Positions 1 through 6,905 of a DNA stretch of 47,521 nt are shown piece by piece (within the stretch, counting starts at the first letter, position 1; the number at the start of each line of letters is the position of its first letter). The DNA comes from Planctomycetales bacterium 71-10 (lineage in GTDB: Bacteria; Planctomycetota; Planctomycetia; Isosphaerales; Isosphaeraceae): assembly GCA_001898385.1 (NCBI GenBank), contig MKTT01000085.1, positions 1-47,521 of the forward strand, in the 5' to 3' direction. The position numbers and the translations under genes were made by a program. The notes beneath the pieces were generated by a model that saw only the letters and a program-made list of their open reading frames with translations, was not told the DNA's origin and ran no database searches.

Positions 1-340
1 TTACCGGATCAGCCCTCGGACAGTCAACACGGCCTAGAACCCTCAGAGCCTCAATTACACCGTCGTTCAATCCTGGAAGCTGTGATTCGACAATATTGTC
101 AGCCAATGTGATTGCTCCCGTATGCGAATAGGGATTTCGTGGGGGCGATCGCGAACGTGAGGGACGAGGCGATCATGGAGTATATCCGGAACCAGGACGG
201 GACGGGGCCGGACGACGGCGGAGACGACTCCCAGGTGACGAAAGCGTGAGCGAAGAACTTCAGTCCGGAGCCACGACTCTCCGACAGCCTACCGGCTGCT
301 AGATAGTAGTGTTGCAGATATTATGGAGTTCTTGTGAATT
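1..340. other. Lower-GC accessory patch, no confident gene
   Basis: This stretch is visibly less GC-rich than the rest of the window, which is otherwise dominated by G/C third positions. Several frames stay open across the first 110-150 bases on both strands, including a leftward frame that would read off the window edge (it contains TGAITLADNIVESQ and ALRVLGRVD), so an edge-truncated leftward gene is possible. I cannot decide between strands. The only recognisable part is the transposase-like tail described separately. The composition suggests acquired DNA. Confidence 0.4.
112..249 (+). pseudogene. Remnant of IS200/IS605-type transposase (TnpA) C-terminus
   Basis: The 45-codon open stretch ends in TGA and includes FVGAIANVRDEAIMEYIRNQ, which resembles the C-terminal helix of Y1 HUH transposases of the IS200/IS605 and REP-associated (RAYT) type, usually written G.V....I..YI..Q. 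The frame is closed by a stop (109-111) immediately upstream, and no start codon, HUH motif or catalytic Tyr region is visible, so this would be a broken tail and not a gene. A small hairpin (CAGCC, TACC loop, GGCTG, 285-298) lies just downstream, as at the right ends of such elements. The assignment rests on one short motif and on the adjacent repeat array, so it is tentative. Confidence 0.35.
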
Positions 341-371
341 CTACGCTTAATTGGTTGAATGCACCCTCTAG

Positions 372-665
372 GGCCTCCGAGGTCAGACTTTGTTTTTGGT
401 TTCAAGTCGAGGCAAGCGGGGGCCTTCGGGGTCAAGCGGGGGCCTCCGGGGTCTTGGGGCCTCTGGGTCGGCCTCCGGGGTCAGACTTTGTTTTTGGGTC
501 GGCCTCCGGGGTCAGACTCGGCCTCCGGGGTCTTGGCCTCCGTGGCCTCCGTGGCCTCCGGGGTCGGCGTGGCCTCCGGGGTCAGACTTTGTTTTCGTGG
601 CCTCCGGGGTCACGTGGCCTCCGGGGTCAGACTTGGCCTCCGGGGTCAGACTTTGTTTTTGGTTC
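372..665 (+). repeat. GGCCTCCGGGGTC / AGACTTTGTTTTT repeat array
   Basis: About fourteen complete, variant or partial copies of GGCCTCCGGGGTC occur between 372 and 650. At four places (about 381-399, 479-497, 580-597 and 644-662) the unit continues as AGACTTTGTTTT(T). Spacing is irregular (roughly 12-100 bases), and some copies are cut down to GGCCTCC alone (535-560), which looks like slippage or recombination. Because the unit is GC-rich and open on both strands it creates long artificial reading frames. REP-like sequences containing GGGGTCAGAC are known to accompany RAYT transposases in other phyla, and a transposase-like tail sits just upstream. That link is an inference. Confidence 0.75.
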
Positions 666-748
666 CACGAGGCCCTGGATCCCCCTCCCCGGGCTTCGCA
701 CAATGGACGACGCCCGTCGACCGCCCTTCATCACCCGGAGCTTTTCCG

Positions 749-1033
749 ATGTACGTCGTCTACGGCACGTTCGTGAAGCCCTCCTCCCCCGGCGGCTGCC
801 TGGCGCTCGCCGAGCAGGCCCTCGCCGCGCAGGGGTTGGCGATCGTCAAGGGGGCCGACGGGGTCGACTTCCTGGTGGTCGGCGGGAACGACCTGGTGAC
901 GCTCACGACCGTCGCCGTGCCGCAACCGGGCGGGACCTGGATGGTCGTCTCGGCCTCGTCGCCGGACGCGAACGTCGCGACCCAGGCCCGCGACGTCATC
1001 CGGGGCATGATCGAGACCACCCCCGTCGCCTGA
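749..1033 (+). CDS. Hypothetical protein, 94 aa
   Basis: I do not recognise this protein. The ATG at 749 is chosen because GGAG lies nine bases upstream and because codons before it belong to the repeat array. It begins MYVVYGTFVKPSSPGG and has no signal peptide or membrane segment. It looks like a small soluble alpha/beta domain, with hydrophobic strands such as VDFLVVGG and GTWMVVSAS alternating with short helices. The enolase-superfamily gene starts 18 bases after its stop with its own GGAGGA site, so the two may be cotranscribed. A long upstream extension in the same frame exists but is encoded by repeats and is not credible. Confidence 0.65.
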   Translation: MYVVYGTFVKPSSPGGCLALAEQALAAQGLAIVKGADGVDFLVVGGNDLVTLTTVAVPQPGGTWMVVSASSPDANVATQARDVIRGMIETTPVA

Positions 1034-1051
1034 CCCCGGAGGACGATCCCG

Positions 1052-2290
1052 ATGAAGCCCTCGCGACGCGCCCTCCTGCGGACGGCCCTCGGCGCGGCGG
1101 CCGGCGGCGCGATCGCGCGCCGGGCACCGGCCGACTCCCCCTCGTCCGAGCGGCTGCGGGAGGTCGCCGAGGCCCCCGTGCTCAAGGTCGAGGGGATCGA
1201 CCGGCCGGTGACGATCGCCTCGATGGACCTCCTGCGCAACGGCCGCGAGTACCTCGTCCGCGCGCGGTCGAAGGACGGGGCCGAGGGATGGTCGGCGACC
1301 AACTCGATGCACATGGTCCACCTGCACCCGATCTTCCTCAACCGGGTCGCCCCGTTCTTCCGGGGGAAGGACGCGCGCGAGCTGGAGCCGATGCTCTGGG
1401 AGCTGTACCGGCACGACGACAACTACAAGTACCAGGGCCTCGCCCTGTGGGTCTGCGTGGCGGCGGCCGAGTTCGCCGTGCTCGACCTGCTGGGGAAGGC
1501 GTCGGGCCGGTCGGTCGCCGACCTGCTGGGCGGGCTGAAGCGGCGCGAGGTCGCCGTCTATCGCGCCAGCGGCACGCGAGGGAACACACCCGAGGAAGAG
1601 GTGGCCGACCTCAAGCGGATCGTGGCCGAGAGCGGGGCGAAGGCGCTGAAGTTCCGGCTCGGCGGCCGGATGAGCCGGAATGCGGACTCGCTCCCGGGCC
1701 GGACGGAGCGGCTGATCCCGATGGTCCGCGAGGCGTTCGGCCCCGGGATGACCCTCTACGCCGACGCCAACAGCAGCTACGACGCCGCCCAGGCGATCCG
1801 CGTCGGCCGGCTGATGGAGGAGCACGGCTACGCCTTCTACGAGGAGCCCTGCCGCTTCGACCACCTGGAGGAGACCAAGGCCGTCGCCGACGCCCTGACC
1901 ATCCCGATCGCCGGCGGCGAGCAGGAGGCGAGCGAGGACGGCTTCCGCTGGATGATCGCGAACCGCGCCGTCGACGTCGTCCAGCCGGACCTCCACTACT
2001 ACGGCGGCTACATCCGCGCCCTGCGCGTCGCCCGCATGGCCCACGAGGCGGGCCTCCTCTGCACGCCGCACATGTCCGGCTCCGGCCTCGGCTACCTCGA
2101 CGCCGCCCTCTTCGCCGCCATCATCCCCAACCCCGTCCCCTTCACCGAGTACAAGGGGAACGCCGACATCCCCGTCTCCAGCCCCACATCCTCCCTCAAG
2201 GTCGAAGCCGGCGTCGTCCGCCTGCCGACCGGGCCGGGGTTCGGGTACGCGATCGACGAGGGGTACTTGCGCGAGGCGAAGGCGGCCTGA
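1052..2290 (+). CDS. Mandelate racemase/muconate lactonizing enzyme family protein
   Basis: This is a 412-residue member of the enolase superfamily, which abstracts a proton alpha to a carboxylate using Mg2+. The N-terminus (MKPSRRALLRTALG) is a twin-arginine-like signal, suggesting export. Metal ligands can be placed at Asp238, Glu264 and Glu290, and a His-Asp dyad at Asp313/His340. The spacings between them (26, 26, 23, 27) equal those of mandelate racemase. The usual Lys-x-Lys on the second strand is Lys200-Phe-Arg202, so one base is replaced by Arg. A strong GGAGGA precedes the ATG. Substrate is unknown: acid-sugar dehydration or lactone cycloisomerisation are both possible. Confidence 0.88.
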   Translation: MKPSRRALLRTALGAAAGGAIARRAPADSPSSERLREVAEAPVLKVEGIDRPVTIASMDLLRNGREYLVRARSKDGAEGWSATNSMHMVHLHPIFLNRVAPFFRGKDARELEPMLWELYRHDDNYKYQGLALWVCVAAAEFAVLDLLGKASGRSVADLLGGLKRREVAVYRASGTRGNTPEEEVADLKRIVAESGAKALKFRLGGRMSRNADSLPGRTERLIPMVREAFGPGMTLYADANSSYDAAQAIRVGRLMEEHGYAFYEEPCRFDHLEETKAVADALTIPIAGGEQEASEDGFRWMIANRAVDVVQPDLHYYGGYIRALRVARMAHEAGLLCTPHMSGSGLGYLDAALFAAIIPNPVPFTEYKGNADIPVSSPTSSLKVEAGVVRLPTGPGFGYAIDEGYLREAKAA

Positions 2291-2330
2291 CCGATGACGC
2301 GGGATCGGCCTCTCGCCCCCCGCGCGAATT

Positions 2331-2582
2331 CTAATCCCGGCCCTTTCCACGTCCTGGAATCCGGCGCGACCGGACGAGGACGAAGATTCCGCCGACGATC
2401 ATCAGAACTCCGATGGCCAATGAACCCAGCATGCAAAACCAGGCCTGGACCATCGCACCCTGATTCGGGGGGCCGCCCAGGCCGGCGTCGATCGCCAGCG
2501 CCTTCAGCGCGACGAAATAGGTGATCGCCGGCACGGCCAGTCCCGTCGCGATCAGGAATCCGCCGGTCCTCGCCGATGGCAT
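2331..2582 (-). CDS. Small membrane protein, 83 aa
   Basis: This is an unrecognised 83-residue protein with two predicted membrane helices (about residues 8-31 and 50-71), separated by a short Gly/Pro loop and followed by a basic tail (RSRRIPGRGKGRD). That charge pattern suggests a cytoplasmic C-terminus. The start is set at the ATG preceded by GGAG seven bases upstream. A much longer open frame continues upstream, but it only mirrors the sialidase gene and is not coding. The gene converges with the enolase-superfamily gene, with 40 bases between their stops. Confidence 0.7.
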   Translation of the reverse strand: MPSARTGGFLIATGLAVPAITYFVALKALAIDAGLGGPPNQGAMVQAWFCMLGSLAIGVLMIVGGIFVLVRSRRIPGRGKGRD

Positions 2583-2755
2583 GGGACGCTCCGTTGCGGG
2601 AGAAGACGATCGCCGATGCGCCAACCGGGCGCACTCAAGGTTCCATGAGCATCCGGCGCCGGGCCGTGCCACGAACCCGACGGACCTCCCCACGCCGCAG
2701 CAAGTCGGTCGATGGGAATCGGACCGCCGGCATCCTGCGGGCGTCAGGGCGAGCC

Positions 2756-3970
2756 TCACCGATCCTTCGCGGGCAGCCAATCGGCCGGGATGCGGGCGAG
2801 CGTGAGGCGGCCGTAGGGGGAGCCCTGGGCGTCGGGGCCTCCCTCGCGGCCCCGTTCGTAGAAGCAGACGACGGTCCCGTCGGGGAGCGCGGCGAGGTCG
2901 CTGTAGGCGCTCGGGCCGGGCTCCAGCGTCTTCGAGAGCGGCCAGGTTTCGCCGGAATCCAGGCTGACCCTCAGCGTGAGGTTCCGGCGGTCCTTCCACC
3001 CCTTCGGCGGCGTCGAACCGGGAGCGATCGCGGGGCGGCCGGGCTGGGAGAAGACGAGGCGGTCCGGGGCGACGTCCGGGGTCGCCGGCAGGCGGATCAG
3101 GCTCCCCATGCAGCCGGGCTCGGGGAGGTCGGCGACGAACGCCGGCTCGGCCCAGCCCGAGGCGCCGTCGGGGCCGGTCGTCGCCAACCGGCGATGCGAC
3201 GGCGACGGGTTCCGGCTGTTGAGCATCACGCGGCCGTCGGCCAGTTGCACGACGGCGGTCTCGTTGGGGCTGTGGTGCTCGGCCGTCGCGGGCGCGGCGA
3301 TCGCCCCCCGACGCCACGTCGCGCCGGCGTCGTCGCTGACGATCGTGCCGGCGACCGACGGCGAGTGTCCGTTCCCCCCCTGCCCCAGCGACAGCCACGC
3401 CGGGACCACGAGCCGGCCGCTTTCGAGCTGGACGCCGTGGCCGGGGCCGACGGCGATCACCTTCCAGTCGTACTCGGGCCGGAACGCCTCGAAGGTCGCG
3501 GTGATGTCGACGGGGTCGGAGAAGGTCCGGCCGTCGTCGTCGCTCCGCATGGCGAAGCAACGGGCGTACTCGACGCAGTACAGGAAGTGGACGGCCCCCG
3601 AACGACGGTCGACGACCGCGACGGGGTTGTTGGTGGTCTTCCCCGCCACGGGGCGGGACTTCGGCGCGGCCGTATTCGGCGGCACGTCCGGCCCGCGGTG
3701 GGCGACGCGCGCCGGCGGCCCCCAGGTCCGGCCGCCGTCCTCGCTGCGCCTCAGCAGGACGTCGATCTCCGCCCAGTCGCTCCCGGTCCTGCGGGCCTCG
3801 CAGTAGGCGAGCACCGTCCCCTTCGGCGTGACGACCACGCCCGGGATGCGATACATCGCATAGCCGTCCGCGCCGGCTTCGAACAGGTCGACCTTCTCGA
3901 CCTCGCCCCCCGCCGCCCCGGCCAGCCCGCCGCCGATCGCCAGCAACACCGCCCACGCCAACCGTCGCAT
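2756..3970 (-). CDS. Exo-alpha-sialidase-like (Asp-box/BNR) secreted protein
   Basis: This is a 404-residue exported six-bladed propeller of the sialidase superfamily, hydrolysing terminal sialic or related sugars. A Sec signal (MRRLAWAVLLAIGGGLAGAAGG) is followed by YRIPGV, the family FRIP motif carrying one arginine of the carboxylate-binding triad. Four Asp-boxes of the form SxDxGxxW/F follow: SEDGGRTWG, SDDDGRTFS, SDDAGATWR and SLDSGETWP. The start is fixed by AGGAGGG just upstream; longer extensions lack a signal peptide. In planctomycetes such proteins are usually annotated as sialidases without proof of substrate. It is the first of two in this window and shows little similarity to the second outside the Asp-boxes. 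Confidence 0.88.
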   Translation of the reverse strand: MRRLAWAVLLAIGGGLAGAAGGEVEKVDLFEAGADGYAMYRIPGVVVTPKGTVLAYCEARRTGSDWAEIDVLLRRSEDGGRTWGPPARVAHRGPDVPPNTAAPKSRPVAGKTTNNPVAVVDRRSGAVHFLYCVEYARCFAMRSDDDGRTFSDPVDITATFEAFRPEYDWKVIAVGPGHGVQLESGRLVVPAWLSLGQGGNGHSPSVAGTIVSDDAGATWRRGAIAAPATAEHHSPNETAVVQLADGRVMLNSRNPSPSHRRLATTGPDGASGWAEPAFVADLPEPGCMGSLIRLPATPDVAPDRLVFSQPGRPAIAPGSTPPKGWKDRRNLTLRVSLDSGETWPLSKTLEPGPSAYSDLAALPDGTVVCFYERGREGGPDAQGSPYGRLTLARIPADWLPAKDR

Positions 3971-4073
3971 GCCGAACCCTCCTCGCCGTGATCCCCAGCG
4001 AGGAGAGCCGGCCCCTCTCCTCTTGGGGTCCCAACCTGCCGGCCCCCCCCCCATCCACTCGCGCCTGCCGAGA

Positions 4074-5402
4074 TCAATCGAGCGAGATTTCAACACCGGC
4101 ATTCTTCAGTTGCATCTGCACGACGAGGGGGGAGACCTGGAATTCTCGGCTGAGTCGATCGATCGCCTCGGGGCCCGCCACACTTCCGGCCAATCGGTCA
4201 AGGAGCGCGTCTCGAGGAGCGAGCAATTCGGCGGCGAAGGCCCTCGAGGCCTTCTGATCCGATGAGTAAGCGTCGGTCACGAGCCTCTGGCTAGGCGACG
4301 TCGTGGCGATCGCATGATACAAGCTCCGCGCGTCCTTGAATCGACGGCTGCAGTGCCCAGGAGCCTCGGGCCCGACGACGAGGAACTCGCCCGCCGCGGA
4401 TTGCCCGACGACCGCCTTGATTCCTCGCCCGGGCACATGGCTCCGATCGACGGCGTTGAAGGGGCTACGGACCGCGATGCGGGCGATCGCTTCGACGGAC
4501 TGAATCGGGGCATCCATTTGATCTGCGTAGGCCCGGACGCGCCGGGCGAAATCATAGCCATATTCCGCAGGGGAGCCGGTCCGTGCGGGGGGGGCGAACG
4601 GTGGATCGATCGATCGCGGTCCCAAGGCGAAGTCCCGGCTCACATCCATCACCCACCGCCATTGCGCCTCGACCGCATCGGGCTTGGCCACCTCGGTCAG
4701 ATCGCGGGCCAAGGGGTCGTCCTCATCAAGCATCGCTTCGAAGAAAGCGGCGAGGTGATCGGAGATTTCCTCGGGATCGTAGGGATCCAGGCCCATCCGT
4801 CCGACCAGTTTGCAGTACCCGGCCTCTTCTTCGTCGGCGTTCCGGATGGCGTGCCATTGCTCGACGGCTCGCGTGGCGCGGTCGCCGTCGACGCCCTCGA
4901 TCCGATCAAACGTCTGGTCGATGAATGTTGAAAGAGCCGACTCGGTCGCGCGGCCGTCGATCACCTCGGCTTCGTCGCACAGGAACTCGCCGGGGAAATT
5001 CGGGAGGGAATCCGATCGGTCGGGATGCGACTCGGCGATGAGATCCCGGCCATCGGAGTAGATGTACAAGCTCGGCAGGAGCACGCTCGAGTCGGCCGCC
5101 CGGAGGCAGTGGCGCCTCGTCCAGCTGTGCCACCCGGGCGCGACGACGCCGATTCTGGGGATGGGGTTGCGCGGGCACAATTCGTTGAAAAGCGACCACC
5201 AATTCTTGACGAGCCATTCGGCGATCGGAAATGCAGCCACGCCGAGAGTGGTCCGGGATTCTTCGAGAGCCCTGTCCCAGAAGCGAGAGAACGACCGCGT
5301 CCCGACCTGGATCCGCAGGAGACACCAAGTCCGACGCTCGAGCGGATCGACTGCGGCGGGTTGACTGATAGGATCGGACTTAAAGGACAGGAATTTCGAC
5401 AC
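4074..5402 (-). CDS. ImmA/IrrE-like protein lacking HExxH, second gene of an overlapping pair
   Basis: This 442-residue protein starts at a GTG with GGTGGAGG nine bases upstream, inside the end of the preceding gene (23-base overlap), implying translational coupling. The C-terminal part (about 320-442) resembles the ImmA/IrrE metallopeptidase fold: KASRAFAAELLAPRDALLD matches the helix that follows the active site in that family. Where HExxH would be expected the sequence is ARSLYHAIATT, so zinc proteolysis is unlikely. The last 40 residues (IDRLSREFQVSPLVVQMQLK) resemble the winged-helix-like end of such proteins. The N-terminal 300 residues, including FPIAEWLVKNWWSL, are not recognised. Possible roles are sensing, toxin neutralisation or gene regulation; none is proven. 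Confidence 0.75.
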   Translation of the reverse strand: MSKFLSFKSDPISQPAAVDPLERRTWCLLRIQVGTRSFSRFWDRALEESRTTLGVAAFPIAEWLVKNWWSLFNELCPRNPIPRIGVVAPGWHSWTRRHCLRAADSSVLLPSLYIYSDGRDLIAESHPDRSDSLPNFPGEFLCDEAEVIDGRATESALSTFIDQTFDRIEGVDGDRATRAVEQWHAIRNADEEEAGYCKLVGRMGLDPYDPEEISDHLAAFFEAMLDEDDPLARDLTEVAKPDAVEAQWRWVMDVSRDFALGPRSIDPPFAPPARTGSPAEYGYDFARRVRAYADQMDAPIQSVEAIARIAVRSPFNAVDRSHVPGRGIKAVVGQSAAGEFLVVGPEAPGHCSRRFKDARSLYHAIATTSPSQRLVTDAYSSDQKASRAFAAELLAPRDALLDRLAGSVAGPEAIDRLSREFQVSPLVVQMQLKNAGVEISLD

Positions 5403-5820
5403 GGGGCGCCGCCTCCACCCGCTCGAGCGGTTCGGGATACTGGCTGGGGTGGTTGAGCGGGAAGCCGTGGTAGTCGCCCGCCGCTTCGTTGGTGATGCGA
5501 GCCTCATGCAGGACGCCGTTGATCCACACCCACGCGCGACGCGGGAATACGCCGCCGAAGTCCCCCACGCACCTCGCCCGGATCGCCAGCCGGAGCGCCT
5601 CGCGGAGCCTCGGCCAATCCTCGCGAGCGTACCGGTCGCATTTGGCCGTGTCGGCGTCCCGCCACGCCGGCGGTCCGGCCGGAGAGGGATATGACTTGTG
5701 TTTCGGGCTCCCCGTGTAAGTCACCCGGTCAGCCAGGTCTTCGGGCGATACGGCCCCGCCGGGCCATTCGCATACCTTGCCTCGCTTGATTCCATGTTGA
5801 AAGGAGGGCCTTCGTCCCAT
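5380..5820 (-). CDS. Conserved hypothetical protein, first gene of the overlapping pair
   Basis: This 146-residue protein has no signal or membrane segment. Distinctive segments are TYTGSPKHKSYPSPAGPP, an Asp/Cys segment (ADTAKCDRYA), and VWVNGVLHEARITN-like text near 105-118 followed by GFPLN. These look like a compact enzyme-like or nucleic-acid-binding domain that I cannot name. Its last 23 bases contain the start of the ImmA/IrrE-like gene. The pairing of a small basic protein with an ImmA/IrrE-type partner is typical of toxin-antitoxin or phage-related modules, but that is context only. The ATG lies only nine bases after a TAGAAT box, so the mRNA may be nearly leaderless. Confidence 0.72.
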   Translation of the reverse strand: MGRRPSFQHGIKRGKVCEWPGGAVSPEDLADRVTYTGSPKHKSYPSPAGPPAWRDADTAKCDRYAREDWPRLREALRLAIRARCVGDFGGVFPRRAWVWINGVLHEARITNEAAGDYHGFPLNHPSQYPEPLERVEAAPRVEIPVL

Positions 5821-5829
5821 AACCGTCCC

Positions 5830-5858
5830 ATTCTAGCCCGCATCGTCGTGCGGAGCCA
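5830..5858 (-). promoter_or_regulatory. Candidate promoter of the two-gene module
   Basis: On the minus strand TAGAAT (5830-5835) matches the -10 consensus at five of six positions. Seventeen bases away is TGGCTC (5853-5858), a poor -35. If used, transcription would begin almost at the ATG at 5820, giving a leaderless message. A short inverted repeat (CCGCA/TGCGG, around 5838-5853) overlaps the spacer and could be an operator. Weak evidence. Confidence 0.3.
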
Positions 5859-5985
5859 GGATGAATCGATCGCCGACGGACGCCGTCCCTCCCCCCGGGA
5901 TCGCGTCTCCAACTGCGAGCAGGCCGCCGCGAAGCTTCCGGTCGAGGCGCCCTCCCCATTACGGCCTGCGTCGGGCCACTTGCGA

Positions 5986-6014
5986 TTGACCGATCCCGCC
6001 CGGCCGCCTAAGAT
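5986..6014 (+). promoter_or_regulatory. Sigma-70-type promoter for the methyltransferase operon
   Basis: TTGACC (5986-5991), a 17-base spacer and TAAGAT (6009-6014) give a good housekeeping promoter in an otherwise GC-rich gap. The predicted start near 6021 leaves a leader of about 65 bases before the ATG at 6087. Both downstream genes overlap and would be read from it. Confidence 0.55.
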
Positions 6015-6086
6015 CCCCCCGATTTTCGGGGTGGTTCCGACGGCCCTTCGGCCCGCGGCCACACGGCTCACGGAGGAGCAACGACG

Positions 6087-6905
6087 ATGCGAGACCACAA
6101 CAAGGCGTTCTGCCGCCTTGTGGCCGAGAACTTCGACTGCCCCGCGCCGGTCGTCGAGTTCGGGTCGTACCAGGTCGAGGGCCAGGAGGGGTACGCCAAC
6201 CTCCGGGGGATGTTCGCCGGCAAGGCGTTCATCGGCTGCGACATGCGGCCGGGACCGGGGGTCGACCGGATCGAGGACGTCTCGGCCGTGGGCATGCCCG
6301 ACGACTCCGTCGGCGCGGTCCTCTGCATCGAGACCTTCGAACACGTCTTCGAGGTCCGCCGGGCCTTCGACGAGGTCTTCCGCATCCTGGCGCCGGGCGG
6401 GATCTTCGTCATCACGTCGCCGCTGAACTTCCGGATCCACGCCTACCCGGACGACTACTGGCGGATGACGCCCAGTTGCCTGAAGCGGATGATGCGGCCG
6501 TACGACGCCCGCATCGTCGGCTCGCAGGGCTTCCGGCCGTTCCCCCACTCCGTCATGGCGATGGGGATCAAGGGGCCCGCCCCGGCCGACTTCCACGACC
6601 GCGCCCGCGCCCTGGTCGCCGGCTACGACGCCTTCCTGGCCGAGTCCGAGGCCGCCGTGCCGCTGCGGCAGAAGGTCCGCCGGAGGCTCGGGATGCTCTA
6701 CCGCTCCAAGGGCGAGCGCCAGGCCGTCGCCGGCTACTACCAGTCCGAGTTCAGCGTGGAGACGGGGGCCGAGTCGGTCTCCGTCCCGATCGCGGCGTCC
6801 GGCCGCGAGCTGCGGGTCGACCCGGCGGTCGACGGCTCCCCCATCCCCATGATCCACGACGCGAAGGGCCAAGGCGCATGGCGGCACACCTCGATCGTCT
6901 ACTGA
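6087..6905 (+). CDS. Class I SAM-dependent methyltransferase
   Basis: This 272-residue protein has a Rossmann-type methyltransferase core in its first 130 residues: motif I region VVEFGSYQVEGQEG, an acidic end of strand 2 (FIGCDMRPGPGVD), motif II/III MPDDSVGAVLCIETFEHV, and motif IV/V ILAPGGIFVITSPL, as in the Methyltransf_11 group acting on small molecules or glycans. The remaining 140 residues are not recognised; they may select the acceptor. GGAGGAG precedes the ATG. Its 3' end overlaps the next gene by 28 bases, so the two products are probably made together. Motif I is unusual (EFGSYQVEGQ rather than E.G.G.G), so cofactor binding should be regarded as inferred. Confidence 0.8.
   Translation: MRDHNKAFCRLVAENFDCPAPVVEFGSYQVEGQEGYANLRGMFAGKAFIGCDMRPGPGVDRIEDVSAVGMPDDSVGAVLCIETFEHVFEVRRAFDEVFRILAPGGIFVITSPLNFRIHAYPDDYWRMTPSCLKRMMRPYDARIVGSQGFRPFPHSVMAMGIKGPAPADFHDRARALVAGYDAFLAESEAAVPLRQKVRRRLGMLYRSKGERQAVAGYYQSEFSVETGAESVSVPIAASGRELRVDPAVDGSPIPMIHDAKGQGAWRHTSIVY

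Noticed and set aside
372..665. CRISPR array
   Set aside because: Unit spacing is irregular, spacers are absent or made of the same unit, and there are no cas genes.
334..2334. Very long rightward frame through the repeats and the enolase-superfamily gene
   Set aside because: It is read in a different frame from the recognisable enzyme and is Arg/Pro/Gly-rich, as expected of a high-GC shadow.
4074..4400. Active zinc metalloprotease in the ImmA/IrrE-like protein
   Set aside because: No HExxH is found anywhere in the reading frame.
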